Part shown: one piece after another, positions 15,351 to 23,729 of the stretch | Numbering within the stretch: position 1 is the first letter of the stretch | Layout: the number at the start of each line of letters is the position of its first letter | The notes under the pieces: model-generated | Told to the model about the DNA's origin: nothing | Seen by the model: the letters and a program-made list of their open reading frames with translations, nothing else | Databases searched by the model: none | Translations under genes and position numbers: made by a program | Assembly (NCBI GenBank): GCA_002841995.1 | Contig: PHBS01000014.1 | Location: 1 to 39,241, forward strand | DNA length: 39,241 nt | Direction: 5' to 3' | DNA from: Chloroflexi bacterium HGW-Chloroflexi-8 | GTDB lineage: Bacteria > Chloroflexota > Anaerolineae > Anaerolineales > Anaerolineaceae

Positions 15351-16277
15351 TTACAATCTCAAATATTCCACCGGGCTGGCCCTTCGATGTGCGCGTTTCA
15401 CATCCGATTGCGCAATCCTGGAATAATGACGGACCATATCCAGGGATTCATGGCCGAGGATCATCTGGAGCGTGAAAATATCCCCGCCGGCACGCAGATA
15501 ATTGATGGCAAATGTATGCCGGAGTCTGTGTGGATGTACATGTGAAATGCCGGCGCGCTCAGATGCACTCGAGAGCATTTTCAAAATATAACCCCTTTCC
15601 ATTTGTCGGTTTAGTTCGGTTGAAAAAACAAAATCATCCAGATAGAGCTCACCGCGTTTTGAATGGTAGCGCCAGATCGCCTGACTTGTGCGGGGCGAAA
15701 ATGGAACATAGCGTTCTTTAGATCCCTTTCCCATGATAAACGCCCGCAACTGTTTGAGGTCCAGGTCTTTGATCTGCAGGTTGCAGAGCTCGGTGACTCG
15801 CAGACCATTATCCAGGATAAAAAAAATGATGGCTGTATTACGATCGGCAGTTGGCAATTTGTTTCTGCAGGTCTTCTTCCCGGATCTGGCATAATCCCTG
15901 GAATGTGAAGCGGCATCCAGGAGCGCTTTGATTTCCATCTCCGGAACAGGATCGATGACCCTGCGTTCTGGCTTTGCACGCAGGACGAATTTGACAGGAT
16001 TGTTTTTGACGAGCTTGTTTATAATCATCCATTCGAAAAACGAGCTGAGAGTGGAGTGATAATTGCTGAGCGTTTTATTGGAAAGCGTTGTAAACCCTGC
16101 CAGGAACGCGTTCACCTGGTCAATTCCGATGTCGGAAATAGGGATATCGTTTCCAAGATTTTTGGTGAGCTTAGTGAGCGTATTTGTGTAATCTGAGACC
16201 GTGTTGGGGGAAAGGTGGCGGGCTGAGAGGTTGATCAGATAGCCGGCGATAGCCTGGGAGAGCGTTATTGATTTCAT
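15351..16277 (-). CDS. Prophage tyrosine recombinase/integrase
   Basis: 308 residues, full length for an XerC/D-type integrase. Residues 1-90 form the SAM-like core-binding domain (HLSPNTVSDYTNTL; NKTLSNYHSTLSSFFEW). The catalytic domain shows all expected residues: Arg160 (GLRVTEL), Lys184 (GKGSKER), His250 and Arg253 (HRLRHTFA), His276 (GHESL) and the nucleophile Tyr285 (RHYSRIA). It has no long arm-binding N-terminus, so it belongs to the simple XerD-like group. It lies just inside the right prophage boundary, reading away from the tRNA-Val 3' end 200 bases upstream, the standard layout for site-specific integration into a tRNA. It should catalyse integration and excision of this prophage. 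Confidence 0.93.
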   Translation of the reverse strand: MKSITLSQAIAGYLINLSARHLSPNTVSDYTNTLTKLTKNLGNDIPISDIGIDQVNAFLAGFTTLSNKTLSNYHSTLSSFFEWMIINKLVKNNPVKFVLRAKPERRVIDPVPEMEIKALLDAASHSRDYARSGKKTCRNKLPTADRNTAIIFFILDNGLRVTELCNLQIKDLDLKQLRAFIMGKGSKERYVPFSPRTSQAIWRYHSKRGELYLDDFVFSTELNRQMERGYILKMLSSASERAGISHVHPHRLRHTFAINYLRAGGDIFTLQMILGHESLDMVRHYSRIAQSDVKRAHRRASPVEYLRL

Positions 16278-16420
16278 ATTCGTACCGTGTGTCCTTTCGT
16301 TATAGCAAATATATTCAGATAATTTGTTCTATAATCTGATAATAAAAAAAGCGGGTACCTAATACCGCGCCGGAAACGAACCTTGATGCAAAATGTTGAA
16401 TGTACTGATGCTGATTTTGT

Positions 16421-16471
16421 TACCTTTGGCATCACAGTAAGGGGAATTTGTGTACTGTGATGCCTTCGGTA
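16421..16471. repeat. Inverted repeat between integrase and tRNA-Val
   Basis: Arms 16421-16439 and 16453-16471 match at 16 of 19 positions; the inner 12 bases (GGCATCACAGTA / TACTGTGATGCC) are perfect, and the 13-base spacer is AT/G-rich. It ends nine bases from the tRNA 3' end. No U-tract follows on either strand, so it is a poor terminator. It may be a recombinase or excisionase binding site beside the attachment core, or an operator for the integrase. Confidence 0.6.
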
Positions 16472-16479
16472 CCATTTTG

Positions 16480-16553
<74 letters not shown>

Positions 16554-16565
16554 TGATTGGCTGTC

Positions 16566-16594
16566 ATTATAGCAAAGTCACCCTTTATTGACAA
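16566..16594 (-). promoter_or_regulatory. tRNA-Val promoter
   Basis: On the minus strand TTGTCA (16589-16594), a 17-base spacer and a perfect TATAAT (16566-16571) stand 12 bases ahead of the mature tRNA 5' end. This is a strong sigma70-type promoter, with one mismatch in the -35. Confidence 0.75.
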
Positions 16595-16658
16595 GGTTTA
16601 CCCTCTTTTGACGCCTTTCCGAAGAGGTCGAAAAGCTTTTTAAATCCTCCTCTTAGGG

Positions 16659-16664
16659 TATAAT
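16659..16664 (+). promoter_or_regulatory. Candidate gyrA -10 element
   Basis: A perfect TATAAT lies 71 bases ahead of the gyrA start. No good -35 is seen at 16-18 bases (only a T-rich run), so the assignment is modest. No other -10 as good exists between the tRNA and gyrA on this strand. Confidence 0.4.
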
Positions 16665-16735
16665 AAAGGTTTGGGAAACTGAGATAATACGCCTCTCATG
16701 GGGTCATGAAGGGTGTTTTTTGGAGGATAACGAGT

Positions 16736-19231
16736 ATGGAAATTGGCCATATCCAAATGGTTGATATTGACAAGGAAATGCGTACTGCCTATCTCGATTA
16801 CGCTATGAGTGTGATCGTGGCGCGTGCCATTCCCGATGTGCGGGATGGTTTGAAGCCAGTCCATCGCCGCATTTTGTACGCAATGTATGATATGGGAATC
16901 CGTGCGAATACGTCCTACAAGAAATCCGCCCGTATTGTCGGTGAAGTATTGGGTAAGTATCATCCGCATGGTGATGTGGCAGTTTACGATGCCATGGCGC
17001 GTATGGCACAGGATTTCTCGATGCGTTACATGTTGGTCGATGGTCAGGGAAACTTTGGATCTATTGATGGAGACTCGCCTGCGGCTATGCGTTACACCGA
17101 AGCCAGACTCTCAAAAATTGCCGAAGAAATGCTGGCAGATATCGACAAGAATACTGTCAATTTTAGTGATAATTTTGATGGATCGTTAAAAGAACCGATG
17201 GTTCTTCCCTCGCGCTTACCAAACTTGCTCTTAAATGGATCATCCGGTATTGCGGTTGGTATGGCGACCAACATTCCTCCTCACAACTTGAGTGAATTGG
17301 CGAATGCCATCATTTACGTTGTGGACCATTATGATACTCTGGAAGATGTTTCAGTCGACGAGTTGATCAAACTACTCCCCGGCCCGGATTTTCCGACGGG
17401 CGGTATCATTGTCGGTCAGGATCCGGTTCGTATGGCTTATTCAACCGGTCGTGGCCGTCTGGTTGTAAGGGGCAAGGCTGAAATCGAAGAATTCAAGAAT
17501 GGCCGCTTTGCCATCATTATTAAAGAAATTCCTTACCAGGTCAATAAGACGACCATGATTGAAAGGATTGCTGCCCTGGTACGAGAAGACCGTTTGGATA
17601 TGATTTCAGATCTGCGGGATGAGTCGGACCGTACTGGTATGCGGATCGTAATTGAACTAAAGCGCAATGCACAACCAAAGCGGGTTTTGAACCAGCTTTA
17701 CAAATATACCCAGCTACAATCGACGTTTGGTATTAATATGCTCTCTTTAGTTAATAACGAACCACGTACACTCCCATTGCGCCGAATGTTGCAGCTGTTT
17801 ATCGAACACCGTATAGAGGTAATTACCCGCCGAACGCAATTCGACCTGGATAAAGCCTCGCATCGGCTCCATATTCTAGATGGTTTGCTGATCGCATTAA
17901 ATAATCTGGATGATGTAATCGATACCATTCGTAAATCACCGGATGTGGAACAAGCGAAAGCACGTTTGATCACAAGGTTTAATTTGTCAGAAATTCAAGC
18001 TCAAGCGATTTTGGATATGCAATTACGCCGATTGGCTGCTTTGGAACGCCAAAAAATTGAGGATGAGCATACAGAGGTACGGAATACGATTGCATACCTG
18101 GAAGATTTATTAGCCAATCCCTACAAGATTTTGGGATTGATTAAAAAAGATTTGGAAGAATTGTCCGAAAAATATGGCGACAAACGCAGAACAGAGATCA
18201 GTCTGGATGCCAAGGAAGAAATTTCTGAAGATGAATTGGTGAAAGATGAGGCAGTCTTAATCACCCTGACCGAAAAAGGTTACATTAAACGTGTCCGGGC
18301 AAATCTATACCGAACCCAAGGTCGCGGTGGTCGCGGTGTGATCGGTCAATCGATGCGCGACGAAGATGAAGTCATGATGATGGTTCCTGCCAGAACACTG
18401 AACACGGTTTTGTATTTCTCAAATCGAGGAAAAGTGTATTCTGAAAAAGTATATAATCTGCCAGAGGCCGGACGTACGGATAAAGGTATCTCAATCATGA
18501 ATATTCTGGCATTAAATCCTGGAGAAAAAATAACGGCCGCGGTAGCTGTTCCGGATTTTGACCAGGCTAAGTATTGCACCATGGCAACCGAAAAGGGACG
18601 GATTAAACGCGTTCAATTATCCGAGTTTTCGAGCGTTCGTCCATCCGGATTAATCGCCATGGGGTTGCACAATGATGATAATTTGGGTTGGGTTCGTTTG
18701 ACCAGTGGTGAGGATGAAGTAATGATGGTGACTGCCTATGGGCGGGCATTGCGAATGGATGAAAAAGAAATCCGCTGTATGGGAAGACCCGCAGGGGGCG
18801 TAACCGGGATTCGCATGGTACCTCAGGATCGGGTGACTGGCATGGATGTGCTGGAAACAAATGGTCAGCTTTTGGTAATTACTGAAAAAGGTTTTGGAAA
18901 ACGAACCCCATTGGATCAATATGTACCCAAGAGTCGCGGTTCAAAAGGTGTTTCAACAATCGACAAGCATAACCTGGATAAGATTGGTTTGATTGCTACT
19001 GCGCGTATTGTTCAACCAGACGATGAGATTTCACTTATTTCGAGCAGTGGTGTACTGATCCGTATGAATGTTTCAGATATTTCGGTCATGGGACGGGCTA
19101 CCCGGGGTGTTCATGTCATGGATATGGTTGAAGGACATTCTGTTGCTTCAATGGCCAGAATCAGTGCCAGTATGCTGGTAGGTGAAGGAGATGAAAGTGA
19201 AGCACCCGTTGGAAACGGAACCAAGGAATAA
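16736..19231 (+). CDS. gyrA: DNA gyrase subunit A
   Basis: 831 residues. GyrA cuts and rejoins DNA in the A2B2 gyrase, introducing negative supercoils. The ATG at 16736 has GGAGG nine bases upstream and is chosen over the in-frame ATG at 16706. The N-terminal breakage domain has the conserved [26 protein letters not shown] and the active Tyr120 in AMRYTEARL. The C-terminal domain carries a GyrA box (QGRGGRG, near residue 528; consensus QRRGGKG), which separates gyrase from ParC, and the repeated beta-pinwheel blades. The quinolone pocket reads [10 protein letters not shown], with Val81 where E. coli has Ser83 and Asp retained at the position of Asp87. gyrB is not adjacent. A strong terminator follows. 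Confidence 0.97.
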   Translation: MEIGHIQMVDIDKEMRTAYLDYAMSVIVARAIPDVRDGLKPVHRRILYAMYDMGIRANTSYKKSARIVGEVLGKYHPHGDVAVYDAMARMAQDFSMRYMLVDGQGNFGSIDGDSPAAMRYTEARLSKIAEEMLADIDKNTVNFSDNFDGSLKEPMVLPSRLPNLLLNGSSGIAVGMATNIPPHNLSELANAIIYVVDHYDTLEDVSVDELIKLLPGPDFPTGGIIVGQDPVRMAYSTGRGRLVVRGKAEIEEFKNGRFAIIIKEIPYQVNKTTMIERIAALVREDRLDMISDLRDESDRTGMRIVIELKRNAQPKRVLNQLYKYTQLQSTFGINMLSLVNNEPRTLPLRRMLQLFIEHRIEVITRRTQFDLDKASHRLHILDGLLIALNNLDDVIDTIRKSPDVEQAKARLITRFNLSEIQAQAILDMQLRRLAALERQKIEDEHTEVRNTIAYLEDLLANPYKILGLIKKDLEELSEKYGDKRRTEISLDAKEEISEDELVKDEAVLITLTEKGYIKRVRANLYRTQGRGGRGVIGQSMRDEDEVMMMVPARTLNTVLYFSNRGKVYSEKVYNLPEAGRTDKGISIMNILALNPGEKITAAVAVPDFDQAKYCTMATEKGRIKRVQLSEFSSVRPSGLIAMGLHNDDNLGWVRLTSGEDEVMMVTAYGRALRMDEKEIRCMGRPAGGVTGIRMVPQDRVTGMDVLETNGQLLVITEKGFGKRTPLDQYVPKSRGSKGVSTIDKHNLDKIGLIATARIVQPDDEISLISSSGVLIRMNVSDISVMGRATRGVHVMDMVEGHSVASMARISASMLVGEGDESEAPVGNGTKE

Positions 19232-19261
19232 AATCTTCTAATTAGTATTGGTCTTTAAATG

Positions 19262-19293
19262 AAAACAGACGCAAATAGGCGTCTGTTTTTTTT
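19262..19293 (+). terminator. gyrA intrinsic terminator
   Basis: Perfect stem ACAGACGC (19265-19272) with GCGTCTGT (19279-19286), six-base loop, extended by A/T pairs and followed by a run of Ts to 19293. It lies 30 bases after the gyrA stop. Confidence 0.9.
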
Positions 19294-19305
19294 GAAAAAA
19301 TTTCT

Positions 19306-19515
19306 TTATGGAATAACGATTTTGCCTGTGATCAGTAGACAAAAACTACCCAGTACGATCACAGCAAATAATAAAAGCAAGGATATAACGAAACGTTGTG
19401 GAGCAGTCATACCCAGAAAATTTTTCCTTGGTTTTGCCTCCATGAGAGGACTCACAGGCGGTATTTCTTCTTCAATATAGGATTCTTTCGCAGAATTACG
19501 TAAATCATCTAACAT
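19306..19515 (-). CDS. Small single-pass membrane protein downstream of birA
   Basis: 69 residues with a GGGAGG ribosome binding site eight bases before its ATG. The N-terminal 38 residues are polar and acidic (DDLRNSAKESYIEEEIPP); residues about 43-65 are one hydrophobic helix (FVISLLLLFAVIVLGSFCLLI). I do not recognise the family. It starts 14 bases after the birA stop on the same strand and should be co-transcribed. A plus-strand frame over the same bases is its shadow: only this one has a good ribosome binding site and a sensible membrane profile. Confidence 0.65.
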   Translation of the reverse strand: MLDDLRNSAKESYIEEEIPPVSPLMEAKPRKNFLGMTAPQRFVISLLLLFAVIVLGSFCLLITGKIVIP

Positions 19516-19529
19516 ATCAGGCCTCCCAT

Positions 19530-20318
19530 TTACGAACTGGCTGGGCGTAAGTGAACATCCCCTACCGTAAATTTCTTAATAATTCCTTCTTCGGAAATTA
19601 TTCGAAGATCTCCATTGCTCTCAATACCCGAAAGTATACCGCTAAAAATGACAATATCAGTTTCCTTAATATATACTGTTTCATCACGAAAAGCCAGTAA
19701 TTTTTCCCATTGATTTATGAATACAGGTAAACTGACCTTTTCCCGCCATTCGAAAAAAGATTGGAGAAATTGACCCAGAAATTTAAAGCGATCCACGATT
19801 TTTGTTGTATGTTGCTGGATGCAAGTAGCAGGGAATTGTAATTTGTCCACTGGGGGGATAGAGTCTGGCAGGATATTGATACCCACACCGACAACGATTC
19901 CATCCAGCTGGTCCCCGTTCCAGGCTGCTTCGGTCAATATCCCTGCAGTTTTCTGCTTGTCAATCAGGACATCATTTGGCCACTTAATGGCTGCGTCTAT
20001 CGAATAGTTCTTTTGTAACGTAATTGCTAATGCGACCCCTGCCAGAGCAGAAAAGAGTTGTAGATTTTGTTGTTCAGTTTCATTCAGCCTTAAAACAATA
20101 CTGATCGCAATACTGCTATGAGGGTTGGTGACCCATTGGCGTTCAGACCGCCCACGGCCGGCAGATTGGTGATTCGCAAATACGATCGATCCATCCCTTG
20201 CGTCATCGTTAAGCCATTGGAGAGCATTTAGATTCGTTGAATCGATCGTTTCGAAATATCGCCAATCCGGTAATCCTGCATTTTGGACCACATTGAGAAA
20301 ATCTTTGGGAGTTTGCAT
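19530..20318 (-). CDS. birA: Biotin--[acetyl-CoA-carboxylase] ligase without HTH domain
   Basis: 262 residues. The enzyme makes biotinyl-AMP and transfers biotin to the lysine of carboxylase carrier proteins in the cytoplasm. Visible motifs: STNLNAL near residue 27, the ATP/biotin loop GRGRSERQW (54-62), KWPNDVLID (112-120) with the catalytic-region lysine, GILTEA and GVGINI. A C-terminal SH3-like cap follows (GILSGIESNGDLRII). The N-terminal DNA-binding domain of E. coli BirA is absent, so this is a monofunctional class I ligase with no repressor role. No clear ribosome binding site precedes the ATG. It is followed by a small membrane protein gene. Confidence 0.93.
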   Translation of the reverse strand: MQTPKDFLNVVQNAGLPDWRYFETIDSTNLNALQWLNDDARDGSIVFANHQSAGRGRSERQWVTNPHSSIAISIVLRLNETEQQNLQLFSALAGVALAITLQKNYSIDAAIKWPNDVLIDKQKTAGILTEAAWNGDQLDGIVVGVGINILPDSIPPVDKLQFPATCIQQHTTKIVDRFKFLGQFLQSFFEWREKVSLPVFINQWEKLLAFRDETVYIKETDIVIFSGILSGIESNGDLRIISEEGIIKKFTVGDVHLRPASS

Positions 20319-20343
20319 GGCTACATTTTACCGTGAATTAAAT

Positions 20344-20373
20344 AAAAGAGTGGTTCATGTGAACCACTCTTTT
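20344..20373 (-). terminator. Terminator of the hsp20 gene
   Basis: A 13-bp perfect stem (20344-20356 with 20361-20373, core GAGTGGTTC/GAACCACTC) with a four-base loop is followed on the minus strand by TTATTTAATT. It separates the small heat-shock gene from birA and lies 27 bases beyond the hsp20 stop. Confidence 0.85.
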
Positions 20374-20399
20374 CATACCCAACCTGAGGAGAAGTATTT

Positions 20400-20822
20400 T
20401 TAGTTGTTAGAGATTTTGATCTTGCGTGGGCGTGCCATTTCAGTCTTTGGGACCTTAAGAGTCAGCACACCATTTTTTAAGTCAGCTTCGGCTTTATCCG
20501 AATCAAGCTCATCCGGAAGTTCAATTACACGATAGAAACGGCCACTTGGTCGTTCCGCAATTAAATAATTTTCTCCTTCAGTGCGGTCGAGTTTGATTTC
20601 ACCTTTAATGGTGATCGTATCATTCACAACCTGGATGTCCAAGTCTTCGCTATTTACACCGGGTAAAAAGGCAGAGATCAAATATCCATTTTCATCAGCA
20701 CGAACGTCTACCGGAAAAACAACTTTAGGTTGCTCCCCTTCAAAATTTTTGTTCATCATTTGTTCCCACATATGCCGTCTGGCGCGTGTATGTTCTGGTG
20801 TTCTCATATAATAAAGTGACAT
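20400..20822 (-). CDS. Small heat-shock protein, Hsp20/alpha-crystallin family
   Basis: 140 residues. These ATP-independent holdases form oligomers that keep unfolding proteins soluble. The ATG at 20822 has GGAGG five bases upstream; a longer frame to 20888 lacks such a site. The alpha-crystallin domain runs from about residue 35 (VVFPVDVRADENGYLISAFLPG) to about 130, with the conserved GVLTLKVPK near its end. The C-terminal IKI matches the I-x-I motif that docks subunits. A moderately acidic loop (DRTEGENYLIAERPSGRF) is the dimer-exchange region. No CIRCE operator is visible upstream, so heat control must come by another route. It is monocistronic, closed by the 20344 terminator. Confidence 0.93.
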   Translation of the reverse strand: MSLYYMRTPEHTRARRHMWEQMMNKNFEGEQPKVVFPVDVRADENGYLISAFLPGVNSEDLDIQVVNDTITIKGEIKLDRTEGENYLIAERPSGRFYRVIELPDELDSDKAEADLKNGVLTLKVPKTEMARPRKIKISNN

Positions 20823-21160
20823 TTTTTCCTCCAAAATTCCAAATATCGATTGTCGGTCGAAAATATTTTGTTTGATGTTCCTAATCATAGCTGTGATTTA
20901 TTGGAATTTTGCATGAGATAAGTAAAAACTATATAAGAAATTATCTTTAAATAAGATACAAGTTCTTATAAAAAGTTTTTCTTCCTTAAAGACGATTTCG
21001 GGTTTGAGGGTTGACGTAAAATGCTAATTGATTTCAAGTGATTTGATTACAAGACTCTTACTAAATATTAAGATATTGTTTATAGAATATTCATGGAATC
21101 GGAGTAAAATGGGTGTATTATCAAATTTACTTGTGGTATGATAGTGCCCTGGAGTTTAAA
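20823..21160. other. AT-rich divergent intergenic region
   Basis: 338 bases between the diverging hsp20 and the small acidic protein gene. No supported gene, CIRCE element or strong hairpin is seen. GGAATTTT-type segments recur on either side of the hsp20 leader. A candidate TATGAT lies near 20884-20889 on the minus strand but has no matching -35. The extended -10 at 21134-21142 is listed separately. Confidence 0.5.
21134..21142 (+). promoter_or_regulatory. Extended -10 promoter of the small acidic protein gene
   Basis: TGG followed by TATGAT (21137-21142) is an extended -10. Transcription from about 21149 would give a 12-base leader that contains the GGAG ribosome binding site at 21151-21154, which favours the ATG at 21161 over the GTG at 21113. 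No good -35. Confidence 0.35.
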
Positions 21161-21532
21161 ATGGATGATCGAATTACAATTATTGAGGGACCACCCCCTG
21201 CTTTTGAATATATTGATGACGGATGGGCGCTTGGGTTAAATGAGGGACCAGGAATGTATGATCTGGCGCTCACTCGTTTACGAACGTTCAACGGTCCGGC
21301 ATTGGTAGAGCGCTGTCACCGGGCATGGAAACGCAACGACACAATTTTCCTTCATTATCGGAATGATTATGGTTTGGAAGAAAAAGTTCCAATCATGGCA
21401 GCACGTGCCCTAGATTCTAATGACGGGCAGGTGTTGTATTTATGGATCCGGCGTAAAGGCAGTGAAATTGAATATGATTTTGATTTTGGTACTGATGACG
21501 ATGAGGAAGACGGTCCAAATTACGACAATTAA
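21161..21532 (+). CDS. Conserved acidic protein of unknown function
   Basis: 123 residues from the ATG at 21161 (GGAG six bases upstream). A GTG at 21113 would add 16 residues and also has a GGAG, but the typical start of similar proteins as I recall them is MDD-ITI-EGPPP. The core has ITIIEGPPPAFEYIDD, an ALTRLRTFNGPALVERC helix, HYRNDYGLEEKVPI and a strand VLYLWIRR, ending in a very acidic tail (Asp/Glu/Asn). It looks like a small alpha/beta cytoplasmic protein without membrane segment. It appears to be a lineage-specific conserved hypothetical of Anaerolineae; no function is known to me. It is a single-gene unit bounded by two hairpins. Confidence 0.75.
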   Translation: MDDRITIIEGPPPAFEYIDDGWALGLNEGPGMYDLALTRLRTFNGPALVERCHRAWKRNDTIFLHYRNDYGLEEKVPIMAARALDSNDGQVLYLWIRRKGSEIEYDFDFGTDDDEEDGPNYDN

Positions 21533-21550
21533 TAAATGATTGAAGAACAA

Positions 21551-21586
21551 AAAGACACCAGTTTACAACAAACTGGTGTCTTTTTT
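21551..21586 (+). terminator. Intrinsic terminator, works both ways
   Basis: 11-bp perfect stem GACACCAGTTT (21554-21564) with AAACTGGTGTC (21570-21580), five-base loop, then six Ts; A-run on the other side gives Ts for the minus strand. It ends the acidic-protein gene. Confidence 0.9.
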
Positions 21587-21600
21587 AGCCGTACCTTTTT

Positions 21601-21650
21601 AAATGATAAACGCCAGGGTGAGGGGGGCACCCAAGCGTTTATCATTTTTT
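21601..21650 (+). terminator. Second large hairpin with G-run loop
   Basis: Outer 12-bp perfect stem (21601-21612 with 21636-21647), inner GGGTG/CACCC (21616-21620 with 21628-21632), and seven-base purine loop AGGGGGG. A T-rich run follows on the plus strand. It backs up the preceding terminator or forms a small structured RNA. The remaining bases of 21533-21839 hold nothing else supported. Confidence 0.6.
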
Positions 21651-21839
21651 ATTTTATCAAAGAATTCTAAATATTACAATACTCAGGTGTGGAGTTCTTT
21701 ATTTATTTCCAGATAGCTTATAAGTAAAAATATTTCTAACATTAATGAGTAAATCCCCAGGTCTCCACTAATGTTTGTAAGCAATTGTTGCAAAGGATTT
21801 TATGCGCATAGATGGAAGAAATCTACATTTGTGAAAAAG

Positions 21840-21913
21840 TGCCCCAGGAGGGAATCGAACTCTCAACCTAAGCGTTAGGAGTGCTTCGCTCTGTCCTTTT
21901 GAGCTACTGGGGC
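21840..21913 (-). tRNA. tRNA-Arg (anticodon CCT)
   Basis: 74-base cloverleaf on the minus strand: acceptor GCCCCAG/CTGGGGC, discriminator A, D-arm GCTC/GAGC, anticodon loop CTCCTAA (CCT, AGG codons), T-loop TTCGATT. Two A-C mismatches are present, at 31-39 of the anticodon stem and at 52-62 of the T-stem. CCA is not encoded. Confidence 0.85.
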
Positions 21914-21923
21914 TTATGCAAGA

Positions 21924-21952
21924 ATTATAGCAAACCCGGCTCAGATTGCCTA
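21924..21952 (-). promoter_or_regulatory. tRNA-Arg promoter
   Basis: On the minus strand a perfect TATAAT (21924-21929) with TAGGCA (21947-21952) at 17 bases. The bases TTTGC directly before the -10 are the same as in the tRNA-Val promoter. Confidence 0.6.
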
Positions 21953-21997
21953 GATAAAGCGGTTAATATAAAACTTGATTGCCAGACCAGTCAAAAA

Positions 21998-22867
21998 TTA
22001 ATACTCAATGATCTCAACTTGATCAAATGCAATGTGTAGTGGAAACTTTCCGGAATATGACACCAATCCCAAACCCACGCTACCGCCACTGATCATATCG
22101 AAAATCTCTTTAGTCCACGTGTCTTTGCCATTAATGGTAAGCTTCAACACCTTTTCTCCACAACTCCAACGTATGTTGTTTTCAACATTTGAACCGACTT
22201 TTACAGCGGAAGCTCCACCTTCTGCGATCAGGAAATATGGGTTTCCACCTTTCGCTTTTACTGACGCATCGTAATGAAAAATGTGGAATGTGCCTCCACT
22301 TTCGATGCGTACTTCATACCAGCCACTCTCATTTACGTGGCAGGCCAAAGTTGCACCGTTTTGGTTGGAACTTGGCTCAATTTTTATGAATTTCGCTTCC
22401 AGTATTACCTGATCATATTGGTTTTGGGCATTGAATGAGTAAAGATATATTTCATCTGATACGACATGCTTGAATTCCAACATGCCGTTGTTAATGCCTG
22501 CAAATTCATCTTTTGAATTCGTTAATGATGTGATTGAGGTCATTTCATCCAAAGTTGATGGCCAGCAAGGTGAGGCGCTTTCAAATTCTTCAATACCAAA
22601 AGTCAAACAAGCTTGGGTAGGTTCTATTGTTGGCGGTACTTCAGTTTCTTCAATTGTTGGCTCAACAGAGGGGGTTTCGGTTGCCCCTTTGGTCGGTTCT
22701 TTGCTGGGAAGAATTACAGCAATTGTTGGCTGAAGTATTTCTGTCGCCAGTGCTTGGGTTGGAACTTGCTCGACTTCTTTTTGAGCGTTTTTTTGAATGT
22801 TGCTCAAATTGCAACCAATTGAGATGAATAAAATAATAAAAACAGGAATGATTATTTTCTTTTTCAT
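21998..22867 (-). CDS. Secreted lipoprotein with LamG/DUF1080-like beta-sandwich domain
   Basis: 289 residues from the ATG at 22867 (AGGAG five bases upstream; the frame to 22891 has no such site). The N-terminus is a lipoprotein signal: KKK, a hydrophobic core and the lipobox ISIGC with Cys19 as the lipid-anchored residue. Residues about 25-85 are a Thr/Pro/Glu/Val linker typical of exported Chloroflexota proteins. The rest (about 90-289) is a beta-sandwich: FESASPCWP, then strands of the form GMLEFKHV, YDQVILEAKFIKIEP, WYEVRIESGG, LKLTINGKDTW and a closing ALDQVEI-like strand (IAFDQVEIIEY). This layout is that of 3-keto-disaccharide-hydrolase/DUF1080-like or concanavalin-like folds, often glycan-binding. 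No catalytic residues can be named. Monocistronic. Confidence 0.75.
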   Translation of the reverse strand: MKKKIIIPVFIILFISIGCNLSNIQKNAQKEVEQVPTQALATEILQPTIAVILPSKEPTKGATETPSVEPTIEETEVPPTIEPTQACLTFGIEEFESASPCWPSTLDEMTSITSLTNSKDEFAGINNGMLEFKHVVSDEIYLYSFNAQNQYDQVILEAKFIKIEPSSNQNGATLACHVNESGWYEVRIESGGTFHIFHYDASVKAKGGNPYFLIAEGGASAVKVGSNVENNIRWSCGEKVLKLTINGKDTWTKEIFDMISGGSVGLGLVSYSGKFPLHIAFDQVEIIEY

Positions 22868-22935
22868 TTTTTCTCCTGAAAGAGGAACCATCTACTAATA
22901 TTGATTGTATAAATTAATATCCTTTCGTCAAGCAA

Positions 22936-22978
22936 TAAAAAATGACCGGAAAGCATGGGGGGGACATGCTTTCCGGTC
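22936..22978 (-). terminator. Terminator downstream of the NYN nuclease gene
   Basis: A 14-bp perfect stem (22944-22957 with 22965-22978, core CCGGAAAGCATG/CATGCTTTCCGG) with loop GGGGGGA on the plus strand. On the minus strand it is followed by ATTTTTTATT, so it should stop transcription of the gene at 23152-23625 before the lipoprotein. The intergenic region 22868-23151 has no other supported feature. Confidence 0.7.
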
Positions 22979-23151
22979 TCCAGGGAGGGAATGCCATTCG
23001 ATTTATTTTATGTTGGCACAGGGGGGATATGCGAACAATAAATCTGAATGGTCAGACACCTGTTACCATTAATAAATATGTGGTGTCTATATGATATTTT
23101 AGATAAAAATTGTCCTATTTACATTAAAATAGTATGAGAATATTTAATATA

Positions 23152-23625
23152 CTATTTCTTCGGCTGATTCTTGAAGAGATTTATCCATTGCTCAACCTCG
23201 TTCTCACTCATTCTGGATGGATCTGGCTTTCCTCCGCTCGGTGAACTTGAAAAGGCATTTCGGATTTCTTTAACAAAATCTTCTGAAGAAATTACGATTG
23301 CTGTCAATGCGTGGATCTCACGCTGAATTCGCTGGTCTGAGCTCACCACCTTGATATGGTTGGCCTTTTTTCCCATATTCCGGATACGCTGGATGATCAT
23401 ATCATCTGCACTGATTCCCTGGCGAATAAAATGAGCTTGAACACTTCCAAATTTCCGCGTACCGGCATGGTCAAACGGTGCGCCGTCAAAATATACTTCC
23501 ACAGTCTTTCTCTTAATTCTGCAATAATCCTGAAGAATTTTAATCAGCTCGGATTCGTCATTGTCCTGACTTAAAGACAGACCCTTTATCTTTGGTATTA
23601 AATTATGACCATCTATCAGAATCAT
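23152..23625 (-). CDS. NYN/PIN-like domain ribonuclease, YacP family
   Basis: 157 residues. The YacP/Rae1-like NYN domain is a metal-dependent ribonuclease fold. Visible acidic motifs: DGHNLI at residues 5-10, YFDGAPFD around 45, SADDMIIQRI around 73 and VVSSDQRIQRE around 94, giving the Asp cluster expected for the active site. The length fits the family. The last 30 residues are a polar tail with Ser/Gly/Pro. Bacillus Rae1 cuts mRNA in the ribosome A site, but an equal role here is only inferred. It diverges from the lamin-tail gene and ends in a strong hairpin. Confidence 0.82.
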   Translation of the reverse strand: MILIDGHNLIPKIKGLSLSQDNDESELIKILQDYCRIKRKTVEVYFDGAPFDHAGTRKFGSVQAHFIRQGISADDMIIQRIRNMGKKANHIKVVSSDQRIQREIHALTAIVISSEDFVKEIRNAFSSSPSGGKPDPSRMSENEVEQWINLFKNQPKK

Positions 23626-23729
23626 GATTCCAGCTTACCTATTTTTGATTTTATTTTACTTCGAAATTATGCTATCATTCATTTTGAGTAAAAATTGGAT
23701 GACAATTATGTATGGGAGGTACCTGCTGA

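Noticed and set aside
19259-19480. Plus-strand ORF starting in the gyrA terminator
   Set aside because: It starts within the hairpin and mirrors the small membrane protein gene, which has a better ribosome binding site.
22991-23041. Tiny plus-strand ORF (16 codons) after an AGGGAGGGA sequence
   Set aside because: Good ribosome binding site by chance is possible; no promoter seen and no conservation can be tested. It directly follows a terminator hairpin for the other strand.
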